From Desertivirga xinjiangensis (GTDB lineage Bacteria; Bacteroidota; Bacteroidia; Sphingobacteriales; Sphingobacteriaceae): 64,000 bases of DNA. Below, one piece after another: positions 9,168 to 18,837 of the stretch. The position numbers were made by a program, and so were the translations under genes. The notes below the pieces were generated by a model. It was given only the letters and a program-made list of their open reading frames with translations, searched no databases and was not told the origin of the DNA. Within the stretch, counting starts at the first letter, position 1. Each line of letters starts with the position of its first letter. The stretch spans positions 717,742 through 781,741 of the forward strand of contig NZ_JAFMZP010000003.1 of NCBI RefSeq assembly GCF_024436435.1, in the 5' to 3' direction.

Positions 9168-9826
9168 TTAAATCAGCGACATTCAAATTTTTGAAAGAGG
9201 TATCTGAAAATAATGACCGCGATTGGTTTAAGCTCCACAAAAATGAGTATGATAATGCGCTGCAGAATGTATTGGATTTTACAGCTGCATTAATTACAGC
9301 CTTGTCAAAAACAGATCCAACGGTACCGGCAAATCTTGATCCCAAAGCTTGTGTAATGCGTATTTACCGAGATGTACGCTTTAGTAAAGATAAAGTCCCA
9401 TACAAAACAAATTTTGGTATAGCTATCTCGGCAAACGGAAAGAATTTCAAAGGCCCCGGCTATTATATTCATCTGCAGCCAGGTGCCTCTTTCATCGCAG
9501 CGGGTTCCTGGTTCCCCGAAAAGGAAGAATTAAAATGCATACGTCAGGAAATTGATTACAATGCCAGCGACTGGCATGAGATCATTGATGATACTGATTT
9601 TAAAAAATTGTTCGGAGATCTGCATCAGGAAGGTAAGTTGCAAACTGCACCTAAGGGCTACGATGCTGACAATCCTGAGATTGAGTATCTGAAACTAAAA
9701 AGCTTCACGGTAGGAAAAAAACTAACAGATAAAGAGCTGACCGCTTCAGGTTCCGTCGAGTCAGTAGCCTCGTTATTTGAAAAATTATACCCTTTTATCA
9801 TTTTTTTACGAAGTGCGATTTCTTAA
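9164..9826 (+). CDS. DUF2461 family protein
   Basis: A 220-aa soluble protein of the DUF2461/TIGR02453 family. It begins with FLKEVSENNDRDWFKLHKNEY and carries the conserved RIYRDVRFSKDKVPYKTNFG block and the PGYYIHLQPG segment. The family has no established biochemical role. The start overlaps the DUF983 stop, and this is the last gene of the cluster read with the oxidase genes. Confidence 0.88.
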   Translation: MIKSATFKFLKEVSENNDRDWFKLHKNEYDNALQNVLDFTAALITALSKTDPTVPANLDPKACVMRIYRDVRFSKDKVPYKTNFGIAISANGKNFKGPGYYIHLQPGASFIAAGSWFPEKEELKCIRQEIDYNASDWHEIIDDTDFKKLFGDLHQEGKLQTAPKGYDADNPEIEYLKLKSFTVGKKLTDKELTASGSVESVASLFEKLYPFIIFLRSAIS

Positions 9827-9835
9827 TATTGTAAC

Positions 9836-10666
9836 ATGATGAGATTTTTCTTTCTTGCTTTTGCCGTTCTGAGCTTAAGCTCCTGTGTTGTTTTATCAAC
9901 TAAAAAATATCAAACTCTGGTTGGAGAACGTGATTCTTTAGCTAACGGTCTTAACTCTGCTAATATTCGTATTGAGAGTTTAAATGAAGAAATTAACCGT
10001 CTGAAGGCAGATACAGCTAAATTAAACAGCCGCATAGCAGAACTGGAAGGCAAGGTGTCAGGACTGGATGCTAATTACGCCTCTCTAAGGGCAAACAGTT
10101 CCTCCGAAATAAAAAAGCTTTCTGCCGACCTGCAAAGGCGCGAGGCACGTTTGAAAGAGGTGGAAGATATTCTCCGTAAACGTGACGCTGCTACGAACGC
10201 TCTTCGTGATAAACTGCAAAAAGCTTTGCTGGGGTTCCAGGAGAGTGGCTTAACTGTTGAGATCAAGAATGGTAAAGTATATGTTTCGCTAACGGATAAA
10301 CTCTTGTTTAGCACTGGTAGCATAGTGATTGATGATAAGGGAAAGCTTGCGCTTACAGAATTAGCTAAAGTGTTAAAGACACAGCCTGAAATTAACATAG
10401 CTGTTGAAGGGCATACCGACAATCAGCGTGTGGCTAACCTGGGTCAGATCAAAGATAACTGGGATCTAAGTGTGCTTCGTGCCACGTCTGTGGTTCGTTA
10501 CCTCACAGATACGGAGAAGATTGATAATAACAGGCTTACTGCGACAGGAAAAGGGCAATATCAACCTATTGCTACAGGTAATACACCTGAAGATAGAAGT
10601 CGAAACCGCCGTATAGAAATTGTTCTTTCTCCTAAACTCGATGAACTTTACGAATTGATTAAATAA
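9836..10666 (+). CDS. OmpA-family lipoprotein with coiled coil
   Basis: A peptidoglycan-binding outer-membrane lipoprotein. The signal ends in a lipobox (LSLSSC). A long heptad-rich coiled coil spans roughly residues 25-125 and the C-terminal half is an OmpA domain. It shows EGHTDNQR, the DLSVLRATSVVRYL helix and RSRNRRIEIVLSP, the last with the Arg that contacts diaminopimelate. At 276 aa it resembles coiled-coil/OmpA proteins that tether the outer membrane to the wall. The start is ATG at 9836, with a second ATG directly after. Confidence 0.9.
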   Translation: MMRFFFLAFAVLSLSSCVVLSTKKYQTLVGERDSLANGLNSANIRIESLNEEINRLKADTAKLNSRIAELEGKVSGLDANYASLRANSSSEIKKLSADLQRREARLKEVEDILRKRDAATNALRDKLQKALLGFQESGLTVEIKNGKVYVSLTDKLLFSTGSIVIDDKGKLALTELAKVLKTQPEINIAVEGHTDNQRVANLGQIKDNWDLSVLRATSVVRYLTDTEKIDNNRLTATGKGQYQPIATGNTPEDRSRNRRIEIVLSPKLDELYELIK

Positions 10667-10690
10667 AGTATGCTGACATAGGGTTGTCAG

Positions 10691-10738
10691 AACACCATGA
10701 TAGTTTTGTTCAAATTTGAAGATAACTATCATGGTGTT
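10691..10738. repeat. Perfect 15-bp inverted repeat over a start codon
   Basis: AACACCATGATAGTT (10691-10705) is the exact reverse complement of 10724-10738, with an 18-nt spacer holding its own 12-bp palindrome TTCAAATTTGAA (10709-10720). The ATG at 10731 of the next gene sits inside the right arm, so the RNA hairpin would bury that start codon. It may act as a terminator for the ompA-like gene, a translational control element, or both. Confidence 0.7.
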
Positions 10739-10940
10739 TGTATTTAAAACCAACGTTAAGGAAGAGCAGGTGGATAAAGTGAATAGCCTCTTGTCACCTG
10801 TGAAATCAATAGAGGAATGGAATTTCGATCTAAGCGATTGCGACAGGATATTACGTGTAGTTGCTGACAAACTTCCTCCCGAACTTGTTGTTTATCTCTT
10901 GCAGGGATCAGGGTTGTATTGTACTGAATTGGAGGATTAG
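10731..10940 (+). CDS. Small uncharacterised protein (69 aa)
   Basis: The product is VFVFKTNVKEEQVDKVNSLL and so on, with a beta-alpha-beta-like pattern (two short strands, a helix, and a C-terminal helix with PPELVVYLLQ), reminiscent of ferredoxin-like folds but without a CxxC metal site. The ATG at 10731 is preferred; a TTG at 10716 is in frame and would lie in the hairpin loop. It stands alone between the OmpA-type gene and the oppositely oriented susD. I do not recognise a function. Confidence 0.6.
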   Translation: MVFVFKTNVKEEQVDKVNSLLSPVKSIEEWNFDLSDCDRILRVVADKLPPELVVYLLQGSGLYCTELED

Positions 10941-10950
10941 GAATCCAGTT

Positions 10951-10980
10951 TAAGAAAAAAGGGCCGGAATAATCCGACCC
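10951..10980 (-). terminator. Intrinsic terminator of susCD operon 1
   Basis: Read on the minus strand, GGGTCGGATTATTCCGGCCC forms an 8-bp stem (one G-U pair) with a 4-nt loop, followed immediately by TTTTTTCTTA. This is a textbook rho-independent terminator about 170 nt downstream of the susD stop. The plus strand has no T-run, so it should serve the minus-strand operon only. Confidence 0.8.
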
Positions 10981-11151
10981 TACATCTACCTATGAAAAAC
11001 TGCCTCTTGGGAAGGCTTAATTTCTATGTCAAACCTCATGCCATGCGGTTTTTGGCTTTAATTTTCGGATTCTCAGCTTTGAGGTGTAGAGTTGTTTTCG
11101 CATATGGGAAATTTATTCTACAGTTTCAGCGCCCCGGATCTTAATTGATTC

Positions 11152-12723
11152 CTATTGGGGATATCCTGTATTTTGATCGAAGCTTCCTTTTCCCTTCATG
11201 TTTTCTATCTCAGATGTCGGTATCGGCCAGCGTACGTGATAATCCTGGATTGAAGTCCTTGCCTGAATTGCATTGACAGCGGGGTCGCCCGCATGGGCTT
11301 TAATCTGATCCAACAGTTTCCCCAGGCGCTTCAACGTATACCATCTTTGTCCTTCAAAGGCCAGCTCACGGGCATCCTCATCTAAAAGTAGCTGCTCGGT
11401 AACGGGGCCGGTGAAAGTACCAAGGCCGGCTCTTTTACGGACTTCACTCATATATTTAACGGCAAGGGGATCTAAAGGTCCTCCCAGATGCATATGAGCC
11501 TCTGCTCCGATCAGATAAGTTTCTGCCAGCCGGTATATGATCACATCTTTAAAGCTTTGAGCCTCGGTAGGGGAAGTCCTTGTCCATTCATCCGCATATT
11601 TCAGACATGCAGGATAAAGTTGGTCGAAGTAGATCGACATGTTAGTGGTAGTAACTTTTTGTCCCAGAGTCTTACCTGCCGGCAATTTTGCCGGGTCATC
11701 ATAAACCCAAAATAGTTTATAAAATGTATTCAAACGTTGGTCATTGTTCTCATACAAGCTTAAAAGGTAAGGATTTGGATAGGTCCTGCCCCATGCAGAT
11801 CCTCCATTTGCATAGTTTACCAGGATGCCTGACTGTTTAAAGTAGTTGGGAATAAAATACATGTGAAGCCTGTGGCCTGTAGGGTTTCCGTTCGAAACCG
11901 GTGAGCCTCCAGAAGCTCTGTCCCACTGGCTGACAAAAATTGCTTCTTCATGGTTTAAGTTCGCCCCGTTGAAAATATCAGGCAAAGCAATTAAGCGATA
12001 TGGACCGTTGTTGATGATCTCATCGGTCTGCAGGGCTGCTTCTTTATAATCTTTACGCCACAATGCTACCTGAGCCTTGATGTGCCTCGCAACACCTTCA
12101 GTAAATCGACCAGGATTTTTTGCTGTATAATCGAGTTTATCAATAGTATAGTCGAGATCACTATAAATGAGGTTATACACATCCTCAGGATTGGCGGGAT
12201 TATATTCCCGCTCCAGGTTGTCTACGGTAGTAGGTTCTGTGTTTAGAATGATCCGGTCGAAGGTGCGGAGCAGATAAAAATAAGATCTGGCTCTGAAACC
12301 CTTAGCTTCGGCGATTGCCTGTTCTACTTCTGCATTGCCTTCGCCCATGGCGTCGCCTGATTTAATTATTTTATTTGCACGTTCTATTATCGAATAGTAG
12401 TGCGTCCAGAAAGGCCTCACCTGAGCAGTACCTCCATGAAGAGTATTGTCATATCTGGCAAAACCAATGCCGCTTCCGGCGCGCGTTACTGTAATATCTT
12501 CCGCCCGGATAAAGCTGGTCCAGATTGTAGATTCAGCATCTTTCCTGTAGATCTCCCGATCGAGGCTATAGAGGGCAATGACAGCCGTACTTAGGCCTTC
12601 TGGTGAGGAAAAAACTGCATCTGCAGTGATTTTATCTTTACTTGCCTCGTCAAGCACATCTTTGTTACATGCTACCGAAAGCAGTACTAGTAACATAACG
12701 GATAATATTTTTATTTTTTTCAT
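11152..12723 (-). CDS. SusD/RagB-family glycan-binding lipoprotein (pair 1)
   Basis: Surface lipoprotein that caps the SusC channel and binds oligosaccharides. It has a signal with lipobox (LLSVAC, Cys 19), the N-terminal SusD-like segment, TPR-like helices and the C-terminal motif in which LAFEGQRWYTLKRLGKL precedes YPQNTG-like text (SFDQNTGYPQ). At 523 aa it is of family length. It lies 10 bases downstream of its susC partner on the same strand, and both end at the terminator at 10951-10980. Confidence 0.95.
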   Translation of the reverse strand: MKKIKILSVMLLVLLSVACNKDVLDEASKDKITADAVFSSPEGLSTAVIALYSLDREIYRKDAESTIWTSFIRAEDITVTRAGSGIGFARYDNTLHGGTAQVRPFWTHYYSIIERANKIIKSGDAMGEGNAEVEQAIAEAKGFRARSYFYLLRTFDRIILNTEPTTVDNLEREYNPANPEDVYNLIYSDLDYTIDKLDYTAKNPGRFTEGVARHIKAQVALWRKDYKEAALQTDEIINNGPYRLIALPDIFNGANLNHEEAIFVSQWDRASGGSPVSNGNPTGHRLHMYFIPNYFKQSGILVNYANGGSAWGRTYPNPYLLSLYENNDQRLNTFYKLFWVYDDPAKLPAGKTLGQKVTTTNMSIYFDQLYPACLKYADEWTRTSPTEAQSFKDVIIYRLAETYLIGAEAHMHLGGPLDPLAVKYMSEVRKRAGLGTFTGPVTEQLLLDEDARELAFEGQRWYTLKRLGKLLDQIKAHAGDPAVNAIQARTSIQDYHVRWPIPTSEIENMKGKGSFDQNTGYPQ

Positions 12724-12733
12724 AACTGATCGG

Positions 12734-15730
12734 TTATAATGAAAGGTTTAATCCAAAGAGAAACATACGGGGTTCAGGGTAGCCACTCGCTTCGACCTCG
12801 GGGCTATAAGACGCGAAGTCGGTTTTATTGAACAGATTGCTTCCGGTAACATACGCTCTTGCCCGACTGATTCCCGCCTTCTGCAATAAAGAGGCCGGCA
12901 GGGTGTACCCTATTGTAGCTCTTCTGAATTGGATATACGAATTGTTCTGATACCCTAGAGACGAGAAATACAAGATCTGCGAGCTATAGCGAGGCCTTGG
13001 AAATTCGTTCGAGGGGTTTTCCGGAGTCCAGTAGTTCACTTTCATCCCATTAGTTTTTCCGCTCAGAGAGCCCCCACTATTGAAATTATATAAGTAAGGA
13101 TTCCTGCGTGTTGATCCCTGAACAGTATAGAAATCCAGCGCCATATCAAAAGCTCTATATTTTAGCGTTGTGCCTAAAGAGCCGTACCATTTCGGATTAC
13201 GATAAATGATCTGCTGGTCATCGGCATCGATCTTATTGTCGCTATTAATATCTTTTACACGTATATCTCCCGGTTTGGCACCGGGCATATGCGAAGCCTG
13301 AATGTCATCGGAACTTTGCCAGATGCCATCGAAAATATAATCGCGATAGACACTGATAGGTTCTCCGATGATCCAGTTATTTATAAGATCATTTACTGGG
13401 TTTCCCTCAGTGTCTACATCACCACTAATCTTCACTATTTTGTTCTTATTAGCTGAAAATGTAAAATCCAGGCCCCAGCTTAGGTCTTTTGTCCTTAATG
13501 GAATGGTGTTCAGCATAAGCTCAAGCCCTTTGTTGTTTACTTTTCCCAAATTATCCAGCATTGAAGTGTAACCTAAAGAAGAATTGATCGACTTCCTGAT
13601 AAGCAGGTCTTTTGTGTCAGTGTCGTATAGATCAAGTGCCCCCGATATCCTGCCCTTGAACAGGTCAAAGTCAAGTCCAACCGTTAATGATGTAGTAGCT
13701 TCCCATTTTAAATTCGGATTAGAAAGGTTTCCATCTGGTAAGTATCCTGTTAGAAAAGTGTCGCCGAATAAAAATGGATAAGCATTTACTTCTCCTAATG
13801 TAGTATAGGGCGCTACAGCCTGATTTCCAACCTGTCCGTAATTAACCCGCAGTTTAAGCTGGTTTATCCAGGCCAGTGATTTCATAAACTCTTCCTGTTC
13901 GATTTTCCAGGCAAAAGATGCGGAAGGAAAAATGCCGTATTTATTGTTATCACCAAATACGGTTGAGCCGTCGATACGGGATGTTAGTGTAAACAGATAC
14001 TTATCCATCAACGTATAACGTAATCGTCCCATATAGGAGAGGAGGCTTCTTTCAGTAATGTTTCTGGAAGGCGTTCCAAGCACCTGAGCCGAAGGTAAGC
14101 CATTGTAGCTTAAGAGATCGGAAGGAAGCTGTGAACCCGAAAGGGAGGTTGTTTTATAACTCTCTTTAAAAATACTCTGCATAAATGTGGCGTCGAACCT
14201 GTTCTTCGAATTAAACTCCTTGTCGTACGAAAAGATATTTTCAACCAGGTAGTCACTATAGTCGCCAGTGGACAAGGAGGCCGCATTCCCTGAATTGCTG
14301 CCCTTTGAATAAGCTTTGTTACGATAGGTGCCGCCCTCGTGGTTACGAATGTTTACGGCGGTGTTTATGCGGTATTTAAATCCTTTGAACAGATCAAAGT
14401 TAGCAAAGGCATTTAGAAGTAACCGGTTGGACCTTGTTTCGTTCAAGGTTTGGTTATTCAAAAACTTAGGGTTGGTAGTCGCATTATCACCAATTACATA
14501 AAGTTGTAAATTCCCATTTGCATCATAGGGCTCTGCTAAGGGAGGAGTAAGAAGGTACTCCTCAAGAGTTCCATCTTCCTGGTTAAGCTTGTTACGGGTG
14601 TAGGAGAGATTTGCACCGACACTGACTTTTTTACTTACTGTTTGATCAACGTTGATCCTGGCTGTTCCGCGTGTAAATCCTGAATTCTCCACCATTCCTT
14701 TTTGATCAAAATAGCCAAGGGATGCCGATAACCTTGTTTTTTCATTGCCCCCGCGAATACTCACATCATGTTTATGCGACCATGCGTCTCTGATCATAAA
14801 TTTCTGCCAATCTATCGAAGTGTTGTTTTTTAAGGCGTTCAGCATGATATCTCCCGAACTGCTGAATACCGACTCATCACTTTCGTAAACACCATTATTT
14901 TCGGTACGAAAAGCTTCGCGTCTTAAGTCGGCCCATTCGGCGCCGTTGTACAGGGAGAAGTTCTTTTTTAACTGCTGTACGCCGGAATATCCATTATAGT
15001 CTACAGTGACTTTGCCGCTAGTTCCTCTTTTGGTAGTAATTAAAATAACGCCATTTGCGGCCCTGGCACCATATATTGCCTGGGAGGAGGCGTCCTTTAA
15101 AATCTCCAGGGAGGCGATATCGGCAGCGTTGATATCATTTATGTTCGTCACAGGAACATTATCTACCACGTAAAGGGGGCCGTTTTCTGCCCCAAGTGAG
15201 CGACGCCCCCTAATCAGGATATTAGATGTACCACCGGGACGTGAACTTTCTTTTGTGATTTGTACGCCAGAGGCTTTGCCCCGAAGCATCTCAGAAATAC
15301 TGATTGTCGGGATGGCGTTCAGAGCATCAGCTTTAATGGAAACAATAGAGCCTGAAACATCGCTTTTCCGTTGGGTACCGTATCCAACAACAACAACTTC
15401 TTCGAGATTAGAGGTTTGCTGATCCAGGCTAATATTCAGTACGTTGCTTTCAGCCGAAGATACCGGTACTTCCTTTACTGAAAATCCGATATAAGTAAAC
15501 ACTAATATATCAGTGTCGGATGCACTGATCCGATAATTGCCTTCAGCATCAGTACTAGTGCTTTGATTGGTGCCTTTTTTACTGATACTTACTCCGGGTA
15601 AAGATTCAAGGTTGTTAGCGGCTGTTACTTTTCCGGTAATGATACGGTCCTGGGCCAAAGACGGTACCTGCCTGAACATACATAAAATCAATACGGCAAG
15701 CCATGCCCTGATCATGTAATTTAACTTCAT
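12734..15730 (-). CDS. SusC/RagA-family TonB-dependent transporter (pair 1)
   Basis: Outer-membrane importer for oligosaccharides. The 998-aa protein shows, in order, a signal peptide (ending PSLAQ) and a carboxypeptidase-regulatory-like domain (about 30-105). Then come the TonB box region EEVVVVGYGTQ, a plug domain with LRGKASGVQITKESSRPGG and the ARAANGVILITTKRG sequence, and a 22-strand barrel ending GLNLSL. Together with the following susD it defines one uptake complex of the polysaccharide utilisation region. The substrate cannot be read from the sequence. Confidence 0.95.
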   Translation of the reverse strand: MKLNYMIRAWLAVLILCMFRQVPSLAQDRIITGKVTAANNLESLPGVSISKKGTNQSTSTDAEGNYRISASDTDILVFTYIGFSVKEVPVSSAESNVLNISLDQQTSNLEEVVVVGYGTQRKSDVSGSIVSIKADALNAIPTISISEMLRGKASGVQITKESSRPGGTSNILIRGRRSLGAENGPLYVVDNVPVTNINDINAADIASLEILKDASSQAIYGARAANGVILITTKRGTSGKVTVDYNGYSGVQQLKKNFSLYNGAEWADLRREAFRTENNGVYESDESVFSSSGDIMLNALKNNTSIDWQKFMIRDAWSHKHDVSIRGGNEKTRLSASLGYFDQKGMVENSGFTRGTARINVDQTVSKKVSVGANLSYTRNKLNQEDGTLEEYLLTPPLAEPYDANGNLQLYVIGDNATTNPKFLNNQTLNETRSNRLLLNAFANFDLFKGFKYRINTAVNIRNHEGGTYRNKAYSKGSNSGNAASLSTGDYSDYLVENIFSYDKEFNSKNRFDATFMQSIFKESYKTTSLSGSQLPSDLLSYNGLPSAQVLGTPSRNITERSLLSYMGRLRYTLMDKYLFTLTSRIDGSTVFGDNNKYGIFPSASFAWKIEQEEFMKSLAWINQLKLRVNYGQVGNQAVAPYTTLGEVNAYPFLFGDTFLTGYLPDGNLSNPNLKWEATTSLTVGLDFDLFKGRISGALDLYDTDTKDLLIRKSINSSLGYTSMLDNLGKVNNKGLELMLNTIPLRTKDLSWGLDFTFSANKNKIVKISGDVDTEGNPVNDLINNWIIGEPISVYRDYIFDGIWQSSDDIQASHMPGAKPGDIRVKDINSDNKIDADDQQIIYRNPKWYGSLGTTLKYRAFDMALDFYTVQGSTRRNPYLYNFNSGGSLSGKTNGMKVNYWTPENPSNEFPRPRYSSQILYFSSLGYQNNSYIQFRRATIGYTLPASLLQKAGISRARAYVTGSNLFNKTDFASYSPEVEASGYPEPRMFLFGLNLSL

Positions 15731-16119
15731 AATGAATTGTTTAATTAAGTTTATAAGTATTTGGTCGGTTGGTTAATTCATATTATCATGCCAAGAAGAA
15801 AGACTACTGTTATGCACAAAAGCGCTGTTACAAGTATTAACCCTATTCTATTCCTGTCCATAATTGTTCGTTGATAACCTGCGGTAAAGTTAAGATCACC
15901 AAAGCGTGAACCAGGGTTCAAATCTTACAGATATGCGCTATAAATCTATCGCTAGAATTTGTGTAATTGTAGTACAATGGGGAAAAAAGAGCGACTGATT
16001 TGCGTAGTCTTTCTGAATTATCTGTATAGGTAGTCAGGGTGATTTTTGTTCTAACTTGCCGCCTGAATTATACAACCAATCAACGCATAAGCAGCGTTAC
16101 TATTTTCAAACATCACAAA
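15731..16119. other. Divergent intergenic region between susC1 and the GH2 gene
   Basis: About 390 bases without a credible gene. It must carry the promoters for susC1 (leftward) and the GH2 enzyme (rightward). I see no strong -7 TAnnTTTG box in either direction and none of the LacI-like operator sequences found further right. An AT-rich tract with the repeated pattern GGTCGGTTGGTT lies at about 15762-15773, 30-45 bases upstream of susC1. Regulation by the nearby hybrid two-component protein is plausible but not shown. Confidence 0.5.
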
Positions 16120-18819
16120 ATGAATCGAGTGAAAGGGCCCTATTTAATTTATTTTATCCTGTTACTTCAACTAACTCTTATCCGGACAAAGGGCGCAGCC
16201 CAGGGACGTATTGTTCAAACGATTAATTCAAACTGGGAATTCCAGCGAGGCGATATCCGGTTTGATACTGTCAAGCCGTTAGATGCAAACAGGCAAGCGG
16301 TGAATTTACCGCATAGCTGGAATAAAGAAGATGTAAACGATGAAATTCCAGGCTATTACCGTGGTATTGGCTGGTATTCAAAAAAGATCTTCATCCCTGA
16401 AGAGTGGAAAACAAAAGAGCTCTACCTGCAATTTAAAGCAGTTAATCAATTTGCGGAAGTATATGTCAATGGTAAAAAGGCCGGAAGCCATACCGGGGGG
16501 TATACTGCATTTAATGTGAATATTACGCCATTCTTAGATTTTGGTCCAGAAGCACAAAATGAGATCTCCATAAAAGCCGACAATAGTCATGATGAAAATA
16601 TTCCTCCATTGTCTGCTGATTTCACTTTCTTCGGAGGGATCTACCGGGATGTTCAGCTTAGCGCTTTGAACAAGATTCATTTTAACATGATGGATCATGC
16701 GTCGTCGGGTGTTTTCATACACACCCCTATGGTCTCAGCTGAAAAGGCGCAGGTAAGGATCAGGGGTACTATGACAAACGCAACAGGTAAAATTCAAAAG
16801 CTTTTAATAATAAATACCATAAGGGACCAGCAGGGTACCCTACTCAGTGAAAAGAAGACGACACTGAGGGCTGCAGCCTTTAGCCGCTTTGAACATCACT
16901 TTTCCGATATTGTTAATCCAAAGCTATGGTCGCCAGAACACCCAAACCTTTATACTGTCACATCGGTGATCCAGGATATAAGTTCTGGCGAGATACTCGA
17001 CCAGATAATTCAACCTCTGGCCTTTCGCTGGTTCAAATTTGATCCGGATAAAGGGTTCTTTTTAAATGGCCGGCCACTTAAGCTAGTGGGCGCGAGCAGA
17101 CACCAGGACTTTAAGAATATGGCCAATGCGGTTCCAGCTGGTGTTCAGGTACGTGATGTTGAGTTATTGAAAGAGATGGGGGGTAACTTTCTCCGTATTG
17201 CTCACTATCCACAGGATGAGGCTGTACTTAATGCATGCGACCGCCTGGGGATATTGACATCAGTAGAAATTCCGATTGTAAATACCATTACGGAGAGTGA
17301 AGAGTTCAGGCGAAACTGCCTGGAAATGCAGACGGAAATGATTCGTCAAAACTTCAATCACCCCTCTGTTATTATCTGGGCCTACATGAATGAAGTGCTG
17401 CTTAGACCAAGATTTTTGAATGATTCTTTAAGAAAAGAGACTTATTTCAAAAGCGTTGCGGCCCTGGCCCGTGAGATCGAGAAGCTCACAAGGTCAGAAG
17501 ATCCGCAGCGCTATACCATGATTCCAAATCACGGGAACTTCAATCTTTACCACCGTGTCGGCCTTACCACTATACCAATGCTGGTAGGCTGGAATCTTTA
17601 CCAGGGCTGGTACAGCGGGAAACTGACAGAGTTTTCTCGTTTTCTGGATATGCATCACAAAGTGTTGCCGGATAAGCCTCTCCTGGTAACCGAATATGGG
17701 TCTGATGCGGATATAAGGATACACTCCGACTCTCCCGAGCGCTTCGATAAAAGCGTGGAATATACCCGTTTATATCACGAAGCTTATCTTAAAGCAATGT
17801 TGGAGCGACCGTTTGTTGCCGCCGCCATTGCGTGGAACCTTTCTGATTTCAATTCCGAGGAACGAAGAGAGACTGATCCACATATAAACAATAAGGGCTT
17901 GTTAACTATCGGCCGAAAGCCCAAGGATGCCTATTACTTTTACCAGGCGAATTTACTAGATCGACCTTTTATAAAGATTGGCTCATCTGATAAACCTGTT
18001 AGGAGCGGCATAGCAGGCCGGGAAAATACCCTGACCCAGGATTTTATCGTATACAGTAATCAGCCTTTTGTAGCATTACGGGTTAATGGAGTGAATGCCG
18101 GGGAGAAGCAGGTAAAAGGAGGAATGGTGCAGTACCGTATTGAATGTAAGCAAGGGTTGAATAGCCTGGAAGCTTACGCCCCCGCGGAAGGGAGGGTATA
18201 TCGTGATCAGTATGTTTTTAACGCCTCGCTTGTTCCGCAGAATCTCAAGAGTCATGAGATCCCTTTTCAGGAAATCAATATAAGCCTTGGAGATAAACGC
18301 AAATTCTATGATGAACAGACACAGCAGGTATGGCTGCCTGAGCAAGAATATCGGTCAGGTTCCTGGGGGTATAAGGGAGGGCGTATTTATAAGATGCCAG
18401 ATACGTCAAGGCAATCTTTTGGGTCTACTAAAGATATATTGGGGACAGATATTGATCCGGTTTACCAGACTCAGCGAGTGGGAATCAAAGAATTTACTCT
18501 CGATGTACCTGACGGAAGTTATGAGGTGACTTTGCATTTAGCAGAGCTTCACTCCGGAAAACAACAGGAAGCATTAGCTTATAACCTGGGTAAAGAGCCG
18601 GCCGGTAAGGAGCTCTTTGAAAGGCGTAGTTTCGACGTACAATTGAATGGTACTACCGTATTATCGACATTAGGGAATAACAATTATCTTCTTCCTGAGC
18701 AGGCTTGTGCATTTAAAATCCAAGCCATTGTTAACAAAAATGAAGGAATACATTTAAATTTTATTCCCCGGCAGGGAGAGGCCATATTAAATGGGATTCA
18801 AGTGAAACGAAAACTTTAA
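16120..18819 (+). CDS. Glycoside hydrolase family 2 enzyme with C-terminal malectin-like domain
   Basis: Exported GH2 beta-glycosidase (beta-galactosidase/glucuronidase type) of 899 aa. I chose ATG 16120 because it gives a signal peptide ending at GAAQG; an upstream in-frame ATG at 16039 would add 27 non-signal residues. The order is jelly-roll domain (about 30-190), immunoglobulin-like domain, then a TIM barrel. In the barrel, NHPSVIIWAYMNEV holds the acid/base Glu425 and LLVTEYGSD the nucleophile Glu525. The last ~180 residues (YKGGRIYKMP, DVPDGSYEVTLHLAEL) resemble a malectin/CBM57-like carbohydrate-binding module. It probably removes side-chain sugars from pectic oligosaccharides. It is followed 18 bases later by the beta-helix lipoprotein. 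Confidence 0.9.
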   Translation: MNRVKGPYLIYFILLLQLTLIRTKGAAQGRIVQTINSNWEFQRGDIRFDTVKPLDANRQAVNLPHSWNKEDVNDEIPGYYRGIGWYSKKIFIPEEWKTKELYLQFKAVNQFAEVYVNGKKAGSHTGGYTAFNVNITPFLDFGPEAQNEISIKADNSHDENIPPLSADFTFFGGIYRDVQLSALNKIHFNMMDHASSGVFIHTPMVSAEKAQVRIRGTMTNATGKIQKLLIINTIRDQQGTLLSEKKTTLRAAAFSRFEHHFSDIVNPKLWSPEHPNLYTVTSVIQDISSGEILDQIIQPLAFRWFKFDPDKGFFLNGRPLKLVGASRHQDFKNMANAVPAGVQVRDVELLKEMGGNFLRIAHYPQDEAVLNACDRLGILTSVEIPIVNTITESEEFRRNCLEMQTEMIRQNFNHPSVIIWAYMNEVLLRPRFLNDSLRKETYFKSVAALAREIEKLTRSEDPQRYTMIPNHGNFNLYHRVGLTTIPMLVGWNLYQGWYSGKLTEFSRFLDMHHKVLPDKPLLVTEYGSDADIRIHSDSPERFDKSVEYTRLYHEAYLKAMLERPFVAAAIAWNLSDFNSEERRETDPHINNKGLLTIGRKPKDAYYFYQANLLDRPFIKIGSSDKPVRSGIAGRENTLTQDFIVYSNQPFVALRVNGVNAGEKQVKGGMVQYRIECKQGLNSLEAYAPAEGRVYRDQYVFNASLVPQNLKSHEIPFQEINISLGDKRKFYDEQTQQVWLPEQEYRSGSWGYKGGRIYKMPDTSRQSFGSTKDILGTDIDPVYQTQRVGIKEFTLDVPDGSYEVTLHLAELHSGKQQEALAYNLGKEPAGKELFERRSFDVQLNGTTVLSTLGNNNYLLPEQACAFKIQAIVNKNEGIHLNFIPRQGEAILNGIQVKRKL

Positions 18820-18837
18820 CCATAAAATAGACATAGG

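Noticed and set aside
15905..15930. GGTTCAAATC text resembling a tRNA T-loop
   Set aside because: No acceptor, D-arm or anticodon stem can be folded around it on either strand.
16039..16119. Upstream start for the GH2 enzyme
   Set aside because: The added residues do not look like a signal peptide, while the ATG at 16120 begins one directly.
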